From contig CM064512.1 of assembly GCA_032716605.1 (NCBI GenBank), positions 31,115,827 through 31,179,826 of the forward strand: a DNA stretch of 64,000 bases. The letters are read 5' to 3'. Positions 32,616-45,100 of this stretch are shown piece after piece. The notes beneath the pieces were generated by a model that saw only the letters and a program-made list of their open reading frames with translations, searched no databases and had not been told where the DNA came from. Numbering within the stretch: position 1 is the stretch's first letter; each line of letters starts with the position of its first letter. Origin of the DNA: Paralithodes platypus (taxonomy: Eukaryota; Arthropoda; Malacostraca; Decapoda; Lithodidae). The position numbers and the translations under genes are program-made.

Positions 32616-34016
32616 GCATGGAGGGGAGTGCACCCGATGACTGGAAGACTGGCATAATAGTCCCCCTATATAAGGGCAAAGGGGAAAGAGGAGTGTGTGG
32701 TAACCACCGAGGAATATGTCTTCTAAGCGTAGTAGGGAAGGTATACAGTAGGGTAGTGATTGAGAGAGTGAGAGTGAGAACGGAGAAATGGATAGGCGAC
32801 GAGCAGGGAGGTTTTAGGAAGGGAAGAGGATGTGTTGATCAGATTTCTACCCTGAATTGTGTTGTGGAGAAGTATCTGGAGAAGAAACAAAAGGTGTATG
32901 TTGCCTTTATGGACTTGGAGAAGGCCTATGACAGAGTGGATAGAGAAGGTTTGTGGAAAGTACTTAGAATATACGGAGTAGAGGGCAAGTTGCTGAAAGC
33001 AGTGAAGAGCATGTATGAGGATGCAAAGGCGGCAGTACGTGTGGAGAGTGAGCAGAGCGAGTTCTTTGACCTGAATGTTGGTTTGAAACAGGGGTGTGTG
33101 ATGTCCCCGTGGTTGTTTACTGTATATATGGATGGAGTTATGAAAGAAATACTATCAAGAGCAGTGGATGTTGGTGTATCGCTGAAAAGGGAGGGAATTG
33201 AGTGGAAGCTACCTATACTGCTGTTTGCGGATGATACAGTTCTGATGAGTGATAATGAATGGGAGTTGCAGGGTCTGGTAAATGAGTTTGGAACAGTGTG
33301 TGAAAAACGGAATTTGAAGGTAAATACGGGGAAGAGCAAGGTTATGGTCTTCGAAAGGGGTGAAGTCACAGAGTGTGAGGTGAAGCTGAACGGTCAGGCT
33401 ATGGAGATCGTCAACTCTTTTAAGTATCTGGGCAGTGTGTTGAGTAAAGATGAGACTATGGATGAAGAGGTGCGGGAGAGGGTACAACAGGGGAAGAGGG
33501 TTGTAGGAACGCTAAAAGCAGTAACAAGAAATAGGGTGGTCAGTATGGAAGTGAAGAAGTCCTTGCATGACAGTGTGGTAATCCCGACACTGACTTACGG
33601 AAGCGAAGCATGGACGTTGGTTGAGAGACTCAGACCAAGAGTGAGAGCAGTGGAAATGAATTACTTAAGGAGTGCGTGCGGAGTTACATGGAGGGATAGA
33701 CAGACTAATGAGGAAGTAAGAAGGAGGTGTGGTGTGGAGGTAGATGTGCTGGAAAGTGTGAAAAGGAACAACTTGAGATGGTTCGGCCATATGGAACGTA
33801 TGGAAAGCGAGAGAATGACTAAGAGGGTGTACGAGAGCGAGGGGGAGAGGTAGACCGAATATGAGGTGGAAGGATGGAGTGAGGAACTACATGAACGAAG
33901 GCGGTGCTGGTAGGGGGGAGGGGCGTCGACTGAATGGGGACAGAGGTGCATGGGGGTGGTTCGTTCGTGGCCACACCTTCGGGGATCACGGCGTCAGGCA
34001 ATAGATAGATAGATAG
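32616..34016 (+). mobile_element. RTE-like LINE, 5'-truncated, inserted in BEL integrase
   Basis: A perfect 12-bp TSD, ATGCTCCCTCGT (32604-32615 and 34017-34028), flanks a 1.4-kb insertion. It holds an open RT frame and ends in (GATA)n after GTCAGGCAATAG. The endonuclease half is missing through 5' truncation. The same 3' end is present at 5471-5688. Confidence 0.88.
32618..33853 (+). CDS. RTE-like reverse transcriptase (partial, endonuclease missing)
   Basis: A 411-codon open frame begins just inside the truncated 5' end, so its ATG is probably internal to the original protein. RT motifs are clear: an early DDWKTGIIVPLYKGKG block, motif A VAFMDLEKAYDRVD, motif B LKQGCVMSPWLFTVYMD, motif C LLFADDTVLM, then FKYLGSVLS. 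The C-terminal region has YGSEAWTL and RWFGHMERM, typical of RTE-type LINE proteins. No frameshift or stop interrupts it, so insertion is young relative to the BEL host. Autonomous movement is not expected without the endonuclease. Confidence 0.85.
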   Translation: MEGSAPDDWKTGIIVPLYKGKGERGVCGNHRGICLLSVVGKVYSRVVIERVRVRTEKWIGDEQGGFRKGRGCVDQISTLNCVVEKYLEKKQKVYVAFMDLEKAYDRVDREGLWKVLRIYGVEGKLLKAVKSMYEDAKAAVRVESEQSEFFDLNVGLKQGCVMSPWLFTVYMDGVMKEILSRAVDVGVSLKREGIEWKLPILLFADDTVLMSDNEWELQGLVNEFGTVCEKRNLKVNTGKSKVMVFERGEVTECEVKLNGQAMEIVNSFKYLGSVLSKDETMDEEVRERVQQGKRVVGTLKAVTRNRVVSMEVKKSLHDSVVIPTLTYGSEAWTLVERLRPRVRAVEMNYLRSACGVTWRDRQTNEEVRRRCGVEVDVLESVKRNNLRWFGHMERMESERMTKRVYESEGER

Positions 34017-34029
34017 ATGCTCCCTCGTC

Positions 34030-34688
34030 TTCAATGCCCCTGTGTAATCTAATCTTACCGCTTGGAAAGGTTCTACGTGCTTTACACGGCATTCAGGTAG
34101 AGGTGGAGCTGGTCCAGTTGCATATGGTTTACCCTTCAGTCTCTGGCATATTACACACTTTCTTACTACGCATCGAGCTACTTGTCGAACTCTGGGTATC
34201 CACCATGCGAGACGTAAATTTGATATAATATGACATACCCCGTAGTGTTTTACTTCCCTATGTGCACGTATGATCAATAGAGCAGTAACGTGATGTCTTG
34301 TTGGCATAAGTATAGGGCGGTTTGTGCTGTCTGGTACACCCGACCACTTCAGGCGACCCTCACACCTGATGAGGCCATTGTCTAGGTGCAACCTTAGTTG
34401 ACGCACTATATTAGGCATTAATGTCTTATTCGAGCTTTTCAAGAATTCTAATTCATTGGAAAAGGTTTCTACTTGAACCAATTTGATCAAAGTTACTTCA
34501 GCTGCTTTAAATTCACGAGCATCAATGTTGTGATTCCTGTTGCAGAGTTGGCCCGTTACTTTCAGCTTGAGATTGGATACATATCGCAATACCCAAGCTA
34601 CAACTCTGACTAGTTTATTATAGTCATCGAATCTTGCCCACACTATGATTGGACCCGGTGGCTCATTTGGTTGGGCTGTAACTGCCAC
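34030..34688 (-). pseudogene. BEL integrase N-terminal part
   Basis: The minus-strand frame contains LRLHLDNGLIRCEGRLKW, the HHCC zinc module (HREVKHYG and CVVRKCVICQR), and VRLDYTGALK with the first catalytic D. It is cut by the RTE-like LINE. Confidence 0.85.
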
Positions 34689-34724
34689 TGTTTCCAGTGG
34701 CAGAAGTCCCTCACCAACAGCATG

Positions 34725-35213
34725 TCATATCGTCCATTCACTTTCATTGAGCAGCCACTTTGGACCGTGCCACCACAATTCGGACTTCATTAACTGGCTA
34801 GCCGTTTTACTCCTAGTTATGAGATCACTAGGGTTTTCTTTTGTATTTACATATTGATAAGCAACGTCTGGCAAAAGGGCTCTAATCTCATCTACCCTAT
34901 TCCGCACATAAACTGGCAGAGACTTCTTGCTATGTATCCAGTTGAGTGCGACCTGACTATCGCACCAAACGTGAACGATTTCAATATTTAATTCGCTCTC
35001 GTATGCTGCACGTACATGTTGCACCAGACGTGCTAATAGCAGCATGGCAGTCAATTTCATTTTAGGGATAGTTACCTTTTTAACCGGGGCTACCTTGGCC
35101 CGGGCTGTAACTAAATGTGCCCCAAATGAAGTAACAACATATATGGCTACCCCGTATGCCGTGGCGCTAGCATCGCAAAACGTGTGTAACGTAACGTCAC
35201 CGACCGCCGCCAC
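34725..35213 (-). pseudogene. BEL RNase H region
   Basis: Minus-strand LHTFCDASATAYGVAIYV, TIPKMKLTAMLLLARLV, and VWCDSQVALNWI carry the acidic residues of an RNase H fold as arranged in Pao-type elements. QYVNTKENPSDLITR follows. The start shown is the first ATG in a larger broken polyprotein frame. Confidence 0.8.
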
Positions 35214-35375
35214 TTTACGAGGTATAGGTTTAGTCCATAGGATGGCATATTCAACAAACGTTCAGGTCCCCAAACTGTCTCCATTTATTTTACGTCTCCA
35301 AACTTCCTGCATTAGAATCCTAGCTCTTATGGTAACGGGTAATGCTAGACCCAAAGGATATAAATTGCGCTTTGC

Positions 35376-36428
35376 TCAACAGACTTTTTTGGTGTGCGCT
35401 CCTGTCTGCTGAGCAAAAGACCTTGTTTGAAAAGTTAGTATGTCATGTTTAGGTTGCCAGATCATCCCCAAATTTCTGGACTTTTCCTGGTTAAGAGATG
35501 CCGTACCATCCACCTGTATCAAACTCTGAAGATCTTCACTATTAGTAACCCACTCGCGGAGAAATAGATGTGCATCCGCAAACAATCTGCGTGCTTGCCA
35601 GTATGCATATAACAAATCATCCTGACTATCGCTAGAACCCTGCAAATTGTCAATATATAATCCGCGAGATAGTTTACTTGTGTCCTCATGAGTGTCAGCT
35701 AGATGTTTTCTGATTGTGGTATTTAACAAAAACTGCGAGCACGGGGCCCCAAAGAGTACAACCCGAAAACGGTATATTATGATTGGACTCTCAGAGTCGC
35801 TAATGTCGCTGAACCAAAGAAAGCGGGTAACATCTATCTTTCTCCTTTAGCTTGACCATCAAGAATGCTTTCTCGATGTCACTGGTATAGGCGTTCTTCC
35901 CCAGCCTAAACCGCAATAGATGTTGGGACAGGTGGACGGACCTGTCAACAGGCAGTCATTTAGACTGGGTTGTTGACGTTGGTGGGCAGAGCAGTCATAC
36001 ACCACCCGTATTGGTGTGGTGACGCTGTCTTCTTTCGCCCCATGATGGGCAGATAGTGAAACCCTACCCTTAAACAAACGGTTCCTTGACATCGACTCTC
36101 TCAATAAAGCCCCTATCTTCATAACTCCGAAATACATCGTCATACGCCTGGCGCGTGCTCGGTTCATTAGACAATTTACGCTGTAATGCGCTCAAGCGAC
36201 CTAATGCCAAACCATAGTTGGTAGGCAGGCTTATCTCACTGTTCTTCCAGGGTAAACTATATTGCTTGTGAGGCAACACACAGACTCGTCAAACCTTTGT
36301 AGCGCAACTTCCGAGTCATAATCAGTCTCCATAGGATTAATGCCTATGTGATCCAATCTCCACAGTCGTTCCAGGTCGAACTCGGCAGCCATCTTAGGGT
36401 CACTAAGTTGGGAATCCTCCCTTCCCAA
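35376..36428 (-). pseudogene. BEL reverse transcriptase, frameshifted
   Basis: Three overlapping minus-strand frames cover the RT: LERLWRLDHIGINP (36231-36428), SLPWKNSEISLPTNYGLALG (36070-36279), and RVVYDCSAHQRQQPSLNDCL (35859-36167). The catalytic region reads LYIDNLQGSSDSQDDLLYAY (35376-35729). YIDN in place of YxDD is common in Pao-type RTs as I recall. At least three frameshifts separate these pieces. Confidence 0.8.
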
Positions 36429-36756
36429 CTCCTCTGCCGCGGTTACATTGACTCTATATATCGAGACCCTGTCGACCAGGACCTTGACTGTGTAGTGTAT
36501 GCACCTTTCCGCTCATTGCAATATCCAAATTTAGTGGGGATTAAAAATTACACCCACACATCTTTTTAAATCCAGGGTATACTACTCATAATAATGATCC
36601 ACACCAAGTAGAACGAACATGCACCTCACTCTGATTTCCGATGGGATCTGACAAGTTAACCCTTTGCTACGTAATGCGTGTTCCACCTTCTTCACACCCA
36701 CAGATACATATTCTGGTAGGGTGTCTACTACGATACAAGTCATCAAGTACCGTTTT

Positions 36757-38199
36757 TTACGGTAGAAATATGAAATGAAATATCTCGTAGTCTTGCTTAT
36801 CAGTAACCCCTGTGAAGCCCTGTAATCGAAGAGTCTCAGCCCCTACGATTCGGTGCTTCAGTCCCACTAGTACGGACCTCTTTATAAAGGAACGTTGAGA
36901 CCCTTGATCTAGAAATACCCGACAAACTTTGTTACTGTCATTACCTTCCATGGGAATCTGTATTGTGGGCAATATAGTGGTGTCTTGCGTGCTACCTAGT
37001 GTCACAGTTGTACCCTCTGTTTTGACGTCTTTGACTTTATCTGCAGTAGGACACAACTTATTAAAGTGATGTCCTTTGCAGTGGCGACAGGGCCTTAAGT
37101 ATGTAGCAGTACATTGTCCCTGCTTACCATGTTCCTTACTTAGACAACCTACTATAGCTTCAATCTTTTCGCCTGTGCTAGTTTTGTCTCATTTGTTGGG
37201 TATTTTACGCAGAAACTCCATTTATGTTTGTTGTTACGTAGCTTACATAGAATCTGAGCAGGTTTCTTATATGCACCCTCTTTCTTTTCTTTAGTCCCCA
37301 CTATCATGCTTACTGTTCCCCTCTTCTCCACATTCTCACTCCCTCCCGACACATACATTCTCCCTTTGTTCAACTGTAGATTATTGATTTCCTTACTGAA
37401 CTGAGTTTTGAACTCTCCCAGCTCAAATGATCTTACTTTATCAAGTATTGCCATAGGAAGCTTCTGACGCAAGATAATGACTATCATTTTCTGCGTGGTG
37501 AGCCCTAGGGTGTCTAGCGATCGAGTATGGCACTCCATATTTGCCCTGAAGTTTGTGAACTCATCAACCTTTTACTGTGGTTCTGCAAGCCTTAACAAGA
37601 CAACAACATGGGCCATCTTCAACTGCTCTTTATCCCCGTATGTGGACTCTTAACAAGTGTACCGCTTCAAGATAACTACCACCCACTACTGCAAAACCCT
37701 CTATTAAATGTAAGGCCTCTCCCTCCATTTGTCCCTTCAGATAGTGAAACTTGCGGACATTATCCAAAGAGGATTCATGAACCGTAGACCGAAATACGTC
37801 CCAAAAAGCTAACCACTCAGTTAACTTGCCCCCAAATGTAGGAAGATTGAGCTTTGGGAGGTGTACAGTATGTTTTGGGTCAGCCCTTCTATGGGCCTCA
37901 TTATGGCCTCCCTTCTTAGTCGCGACAGCACGCTGTAAAAGGTACTTCGCTCTAAAGACAGGTTCGTCATAGAGGGCGCGATTATCACACTCTGTAACTA
38001 TCTCTTCCTCCTCTATCATGTCAGTCACAATCACCTCACTCAGAGCCGTAATACGACCGTGGGTAGCCTGGACGTTTTCTAATCTAGCCTCCAATTCCTC
38101 TAGTTCAGCAGTAGTGATGAAAGTGTTGACATCCACAATTAGCCTACTTAATACTCCCCAAAGTCCCGCCCTTTGATTTTTAGGGGCCTTGATCAGCAC
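36757..38199 (-). pseudogene. BEL gag-like region, zinc knuckle and protease
   Basis: The 38199 to 37630 frame contains LPKLNLPTFGGKLTEWLAFW and FHYLKGQMEGEALHLIEGF, characteristic of DUF1759. A broken middle (37152-37538) is followed by a knuckle, CRHCKGHHFNKLC, near 37050-37090. The protease frame (36757-37056) has VFLDQGSQRSFI, the aspartic site of DUF1758-type proteases, here DQG. Frameshifts separate all three blocks. Confidence 0.78.
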
Positions 38200-38643
38200 C
38201 CCACTAGACGCTGTCTCTTTATTGTCTATTCATTTTGCATGTGAGCCTATAGGCTATGTATCTAAATGTTAAGTTACAAAAACAACGGAAACAATTGTAG
38301 TCTACATAGACACCGACCGGCGGACTTCTATGTTATTGAGAAAAAATAGTACACAAAATAGCAATACCTACTAAAGGATCATATTGAACAAGAAAAAATG
38401 TTAGGTCAGGTCATATGTCACAAGAAGTCTGAAATGGAAAAGAAAATTATTGGGGGAAGATGATGGGTGGGATGCAGAACTTAGGCAGGTGCAACGATGT
38501 GACCCTGCATTCCGGCTCTAACCATCGCTTGGCTAGCCTTGCCAGTTTATCATAGAGTTGTTCCTGCATCCTGTTATATGTCCCCTTGTTCATTGCCTTA
38601 AAAATCCCTTACTGGTAGCTAATTCCCGAGGTCTGGGCACCAA

Positions 38644-39438
38644 TGTGGTATTCTATCAATGGAAGTTAAATATTACTAAGCTATAATGAATAAAATCAAA
38701 TCAATCTAAATGAAAACTACTCCATATCTAAATTGAATTCAATCTGAAACAAGCTAATTTATATCCAAAGGTCTCACATAATAAATTTATATATAGGGTA
38801 AGGTTATAAGGGTTAATATTAGCCAGGAATTAACTCACCAATAGTTCCATTTGGCAATGAGGCAAGGGAGAACGTTTTACCCAATATGGCGGTGGACAAT
38901 GGGAATCAAGACTTCGGTCCCGAGACACACGAGTCAAGTTAAAGAAAGAATAAATGATTACATGGGAATGGACATGATTATTATGCTTATCTGTCAGTCA
39001 GTCATGGTGTCGATGAGAGCGTCGTGATGGTGTAGCTGTGTGTATTGCTGTATGTGTATTGTGATTAGAGGCACAAAAGCACGATCAACTGAGGGCGGAA
39101 AATTAGATGTTAACTGGTTGGTGTTCGTGAAGGCTGTGGTGTTCCTCGAAGGCACACCTTGCTGCCTTGGCAAAACGCCAGGAGCCCAAATTATCGTACC
39201 GCATCTTGGTTGCTCTATACGATGAATTATATTAATATATACGATAAATTCATATATACTACACAAGACCATGGCAATATTGCTTAATAGCATATTAGGC
39301 CTTTTATAACTTAACTTATTTACAATCTTATAATACACGATCTACTCGTCCTACGTCGTGCTGTAGGAGCGATCGTGACGTCACAGAGACATACGAGACC
39401 ACAAAAAGAGTCATATTCTATCGTATTTATACAATACA
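38644..39438 (-). repeat. BEL 5' LTR with the empty site of element B
   Basis: 795-bp LTR from TGTGGTATTC to AATACA. At about 38936-38943 it reads GAGTCAAGTTAAAGAAAG, exactly the site split by element B in the other LTR. It contains about 195 bases (about 39180-39375) that the other LTR lacks. Confidence 0.88.
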
Positions 39439-39457
39439 TACCTTGTTATTATATATA

Positions 39458-39505
39458 CATATAGATACCTGTATAGACGCACGAGCATCTACTCAGGCGC
39501 CTGTG
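39458..39505. repeat. Single arm of the fold-back MITE
   Basis: CATATAGATACCTGTATAGA through CAGGCGCCTGTG is one terminal arm of the family at 5732 and 8157. No partner arm lies nearby. It starts 20 bases beyond the BEL LTR end. Confidence 0.6.
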
Positions 39506-40063
39506 ATCAGAGTGAGAGCTGAGCGATCTCTGCCATACCCATAGCTTACTCTGACTGTTCCTTTTACTTATATATTTTCTAGATCTCAAGTGACTGCGTC
39601 TTTTCTGTGGATTGACCTCCCTACTGCCAACCTAGAGGTTAGCAGACTGGGAGCCAAAGCGTCACATATTTCCTTTGCCCCTCAACTTTCCCTTCATAAT
39701 TGCTGAGGGACACATGGCCTTGGGTGGGGCTTTGGTTACCTGTGCGTTTTCGCACCCTCCTCAGCTCCCCGCCTTGGAGTAGCTTTGGTCACCCGGGCTG
39801 TATTAGTGTTAAGCAGGGAGAGTTTTGTGGGGGCGCTCATTTATGGCCCTGGCCTTGCTCGGGACCTTGGGGCTGTTCGGCCAGACAGCCTGGGGAACAG
39901 AAACATCAACAACAACTGCAAAACAATGCCCCAAAAAACATATGTGTATATAATATGTTTTACATAGAATTATTTAATCTCTCATCTCTGGAAGTATCTG
40001 ACAAAACTCGCCGGACACCCTATATATCAAATCACATAAAATCTTGGTCATAGAAAGTGTGCA

Positions 40064-40106
<43 letters not shown>

Positions 40107-41390
40107 AGACTACTACAGCCGTGATTCGAGTAACCCACGTTATGTGTATAGAATCTCAATTTGAGAATGCAATTACATATTGTATAAATATTTAAATATA
40201 TAAATATTTAAATATATATACCGTATATATTTAAATATCTAATGTTGACCATTGTAAGCTTGTCCAATGATGGTTTAGCCATAATTTACAAGACATGAGA
40301 ACAAGTATGGCTAATCACTAACTGGCAGTTAGAGGAGTATGGTGAGTTGGGGATAGTTGAGGGTTGCTAGGTGGGGTAGACTTGGACCCCCCCCCCCCCC
40401 CTACCACCTGCCCAGCGTGGAGGGGGGGAACGAAGGACCCAACCCTGAGCAGCTTTTAGAACGCGTGAGTGTACGTTATGCTGAAATACTTGGCTGAAAA
40501 TGCTTCATTTATAAATTGGGTATGGTAATGTTATTGTGTATGTATGTATGTATGGGTGTGTGTATGTATGTATGTATGTATTTAATACGCTTAAGTGTAT
40601 TTATATGTATTAGTATTACTGATACTAAACACTTGTGTTAATGTCAGTAAAATGTTAACTTGTAGGCATGAGGCTACGATTATATATTGTGTAATGATTC
40701 ATCTTAGCTTAGGGTTTATGGTCACATTTGTGAACGTAGAAGTACAGAACTTCCAAATGTATTCATAGGCCTACTACCTTCTATAGACTGGATTACAACA
40801 TTGGTAATACAAACGGTTTAGAATGACAAAACTAAGGAGGCACTACACTGCAGCCTTTCTTCATCTAGGTCGCCAGGTTTTCTTATACGGTAAAACACAA
40901 GGTATTTTGTACTCATTCTACATAAGACCTAATGTTGTATGGCTTCGACCTCGACCTCCTAGGCAACCCTGGCCAATGTCGACATAATTAGTTTATGACT
41001 GAATGTGCATTAGATGTTATCCCTCATGGGCAACACACATAAGAAATAAACAACCAAGCAGCCCGTTCGTCGCTACAATAGGATTCTTCAAATGGTACAC
41101 AATGCCAGACACAGTGTCTTATTATATACATCCACACAAACATGCCGCAAACCTGTAGACTCTTACCCATGATGATTGTGTGTTAAGGTTGCAGAGAGAT
41201 ACCAACAGAATAATAATACTATACTGGCAAAACTAGTTTAATTTTATGGTTTTATGCTAGTGATCTTAATATGAAGTCCTACGATATAGAAGACCATGAA
41301 CTTCCCTAGGTGTACTGGAATTGGAACATTATTAATTAACATTGACAAACATCACGCTGAATTGACTTGTGTTAAACTGCATAATTCTTG

Positions 41391-41425
<35 letters not shown>

Positions 41426-41942
41426 AGTTGGGTAGGTACAGTTTGCCACATCTGTGTTGGTCCTTTCTGTAATCTTATACATGGACTTATACTACACATG
41501 TTTGAATTAAAAGTGTATTTGTTATGCAGTTTCTAGCTCATCTACCCAGTCAACTGATAATTAAAAGAAACCACACTCGCAACTCATACATACATGCTTT
41601 CATACATAAGATCCACAACGAGGAACATAACTTATGTAGGCAACTGGTAGTGATTAACATACCCGGGCGGCATTATAATTTATAAATTGCCTACCAGCGT
41701 GCGATGATTATGCTAAAATATTCCATTATCATAATCGACAGTACCTCCTTTGATGAAACCGTAGAAGATCATTATGAAGCATTTCTTATTTTATTCTAGA
41801 CGATTTGCATAAGTTTGAAAGTACCTAAGGTAGTTGAAAGGTTGTGAAAAGTGGTATGGTCAACCAGCAATTCTGATAGGTGTTTTGGTCAAGTCGCTAC
41901 GTTCGGTACTAGCTCGACGTCGTTGAGTACCACACCAGCAAT
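39506..41942. other. Gene-poor stretch with microsatellites
   Basis: It contains (GA)n at about 40070-40102, AT/TTTAAATAT repeats at 40184-40240, a C-run at 40388-40401, (ATGT)n at about 40536-40582 and (GT)n at about 41394-41422. A GC-richer segment at 39690-39905 has an open frame of 117 codons, but I recognise nothing in it. Confidence 0.6.
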
Positions 41943-42182
41943 ATGGCAAAGACAAAGAAGTTGAGGCCCGATTCTCACCCCTCTGGTCAATATCAACTTG
42001 CGTGTGAGCAGTTACTTGACTGTACTAGCGGTACGATACCTAGCCTCCAGGCCGAACACCACCACCAGAAAGAAGTAATTACTAGTGGTACGATACCTAG
42101 CCTTCAAGCAACGAAAGAAGAGAGCGAACCCCTCCAAACGAAAATCCAGATCCAGTCGGGAATGAGAGAAAACAGACAGTAA
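41943..42182 (+). CDS. Hypothetical small protein with duplicated decapeptide (doubtful)
   Basis: An ATG after AGCAAT opens a 79-codon frame rich in K, Q, S and E. The peptide TSGTIPSLQA occurs twice (encoded near 42025-42054 and 42085-42114), reflecting a DNA duplication of about 30 bases (ACTAG(C/T)GGTACGATACC). No domain is recognised. The repeat could equally be a noncoding duplication that happens to stay open. Confidence 0.15.
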   Translation: MAKTKKLRPDSHPSGQYQLACEQLLDCTSGTIPSLQAEHHHQKEVITSGTIPSLQATKEESEPLQTKIQIQSGMRENRQ

Positions 42183-45100
42183 GAAATTAAAAGAGAAACC
42201 AAGAGACAGGTCCTTATAACTCCCCCTCCGACGTCACGGAATTAATTAACATATAATCACTAATTAATCTCTATCTGGGAGATCCTTCAGCCTCTAAGTA
42301 ATTGTCCCCTTCTGGGAAAACAAAACACACACACCCTATCCTTGTATTCTTGCTAAACAATTATTATAGTCAGGCCTCCCAGTTTGATATAATATAGAAG
42401 ATTAAATAGCGAGATTTAATTATCTATCACTCCAAAACCCGCTCGCCTTTTGGTGTTGGAGAAAGTATATAACTGGGAAAAAGTTTAAGTTGCGCTGGAT
42501 ATGTGGACAGGTGAGAGTGGATGAGAACATCAGTATGGTTTGTATTATTTGTTTGACTGATATGGTGTATGTGTTATGTTGTTTCTTGGGATAAATAAAC
42601 TATACTGACGTGGCTATGTGGAGGGCATGCTCTATAATATAAGCCTTATGGGTGTCTGTGCTATGGGGATAAATGGTATCATTTGGTTTATAAATGTGGA
42701 GGGTAGATCCATGTTGGAAATTATACATACAGTAGGGACACGGTTATGATTGATTTTAGAATAGCTAATGTTCTGAGGGTTTTTTGGTCAGTGATTGATG
42801 GGTGTATATGGAGGAAGGTAAAATATATGCCTGATCCGATATTTAGAAGACATAATAGTATGTAGGGATCATTTGCCGGTATAAAGGAATGATTATATTT
42901 GAATGGTTGGGGTGATCATTATTGTCTGTTTGAAGCAGCACGTCGACATACAATAAAACATATGAATATACTGTAGTTGATTTTTTTTTTCTTCTGAACA
43001 ATATGAAGTATACAAACAAGTAGAATATAAAAGAATATAATCAACAATATTGGAATTTAAACAATAGGTAACATTTTGACACAGTGTCAGGGTACAGTTA
43101 GACCACAATTGCCTAATAAGTTAGTTTAAACAATAACAATAACACCATTTATAGCAACAATAGGCCTACCAACAACAATATTGAAGCAACAATAGTGCAT
43201 TCACTTATACCCTATAGTTGATAAGTTTGGTACTGTTAAACAGTATTATAATCTTGTCATTACATAAAAAATACATCAAAGTATATATTTTGTTATTTTA
43301 GGTAGCTTATGGACATGCAGATTATTTTGAAGTATTCACACAAGATCAAATAAAGGCAATTCATAAAATAATTAAATAAATATATAAGGTACTTGCATTG
43401 ATAGTGGCAATATATTGGAACCATTTATCTATATTTGTAAAACTTAAATTGGGGAAAGCATGGATGAGAGTGATAATTGCCAAACATTGTCGTACCTAGT
43501 TGGCCATTAAGCTCAGTGAGCAGCGACAACAACAACAATGGTGGCATCGTCCACGGTAATGACTATTATCCTGTTCACTGATTAGGAGCTAGTACTTGAA
43601 CTGGCAAATGATATAAAATTATATTATGCAACAATATTCAGTTGTCAAAGGTCTGAATGCTGTCAAACGACTTTAGTAGCGGTTTACTAATTGTGTTTAT
43701 TAATCTGTATATCGGCTGTAAGCAGGAAAGTTATGGTGGATATTGTCAAGGCCAGCATAGGGGGAGAATGAAGGAAGTAGACATTTATAGTGATAATTCA
43801 ATCTGCATTTTCCATTGAAACTCGTTTATATTCACTCAGGGCTACGGATACGGCAGTAAGGAAACGTATGTTGAGCAAAACTAGTGGGAAAGATCTTGCC
43901 TTAGTGGCAAAGCCATCTAGAAGATAACCATGGTAAGACTATACAAGACATAGTTTAGATAAGTATTTGATTGTAGGCTTGAACATGGTCTGTTTATCAT
44001 AGCTGCCATATTCCTAATTGTTATCACAGTACACATTGCCACTGTTGTCTAATATCTTTATCATTATCATTATCATCAATTAAGATTCCACCTTTTAGAA
44101 AAGGCCTCTCTTAACCATTTCCAGCATCTTGCCATGTTACCCTTGCAGTTATTTCTAACTCAGCTCTCCAACTCTGGTCTAGGTTTCCCTGTAGTACTTT
44201 TCTGTTTTCGAAGTCAAGTCAGATAATATTTTACTCCACCCATTGTCGTCTCTTTTTGGTTCAAGTCCATCACAACTTCTGCTCTTTAATCCTTTCTAGA
44301 ATGTCCTTAGCTTTGGCTTGCTCTCTTATCCTTGCGATTTTTATCATATTCCCCATTGTTTGCGTTACTTTTCATCTTTCGAATACATAGATAATAGTTG
44401 GAGATACACACTAGTTATAAGCTTTATGATTAAGGCACAATGGTAGTGAGGTCATTGTTACCTTGTCTGCCACTGCTTACCTAAAGTGATTCTACTTTTT
44501 ATTCCATGTTCATTATATTTTGTTAGTTGCTTCATAATTGCAAACTATTGTTCCGCACCAGTGTAATATATATTCAGCTACCTGCGATGGAGGTAGCGAC
44601 AATGTATCCCCTCTCTTTCTCTCTCTCTATGTCATACTTAATTGCAGGTATCCACATAATGTCACTTCCAGGCTTCCGTATGTGCGGGGAATTTACGTGA
44701 TGGGAACAAGATAAAAAACGGATAAGGTATATTAACCACTTTCGTAACGTTGACATCCTTTTAACTATATTCTTGCTACCGTTAGACGATTATACTGAGT
44801 TTAAAAAGGGCTTCCAGCAAATAACAAGCTTTGAACTATTTTACCTAACTCTTTTTACTACCCCAGATCCTTCTTAAACTGCACACAATCGTCTTAATAT
44901 AGCTAGAATAAAATAAAAAAAACGTTGCCGGTGAAGAAAGGGTTACGATCCTTTCATGAAAATCTGATCTTAAAATTGGGGTTTTGCAAGCCATGCCCTC
45001 ACATCCAGCCATCCACCCACATAGTAGCACCAGAACAGAACAGGATAAAAGTAACACACTTAACACAGCCAGACACACATAAACAACTCCAGAACACCAC

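Larger units (their letters stand above)
23055..39438 (-). mobile_element. BEL/Pao LTR retrotransposon, interrupted twice
   Basis: LTRs lie at 38644-39438 (5') and at 23055-23349 plus 31247-31550 (3', split by element B). On the minus strand the order is gag-like DUF1759 region, CCHC knuckle, protease, RT, RNase H, integrase and DUF5641-like tail, which is the standard BEL order. Element B (7.9 kb) and an RTE-like LINE (1.4 kb) inflate it to 16.4 kb; the bare element is about 7.1 kb. The outer flanks share TAC, or CATAC if the terminal CA is counted, so a 5-bp TSD is likely but ambiguous. Several frameshifts and the two insertions make it inactive. Confidence 0.88.

Noticed and set aside
36850..36900. 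Loss of the protease active site in the BEL element (DQG)
   Set aside because: As I recall, DQG or DSG is a normal variant in BEL/Pao proteases, so I did not count it as a mutation.
39700..40053. 117-codon frame as a host gene
   Set aside because: Composition is W/P/C-rich and irregular, there is no domain, and the frame runs into AT-rich sequence. Chance is more likely.
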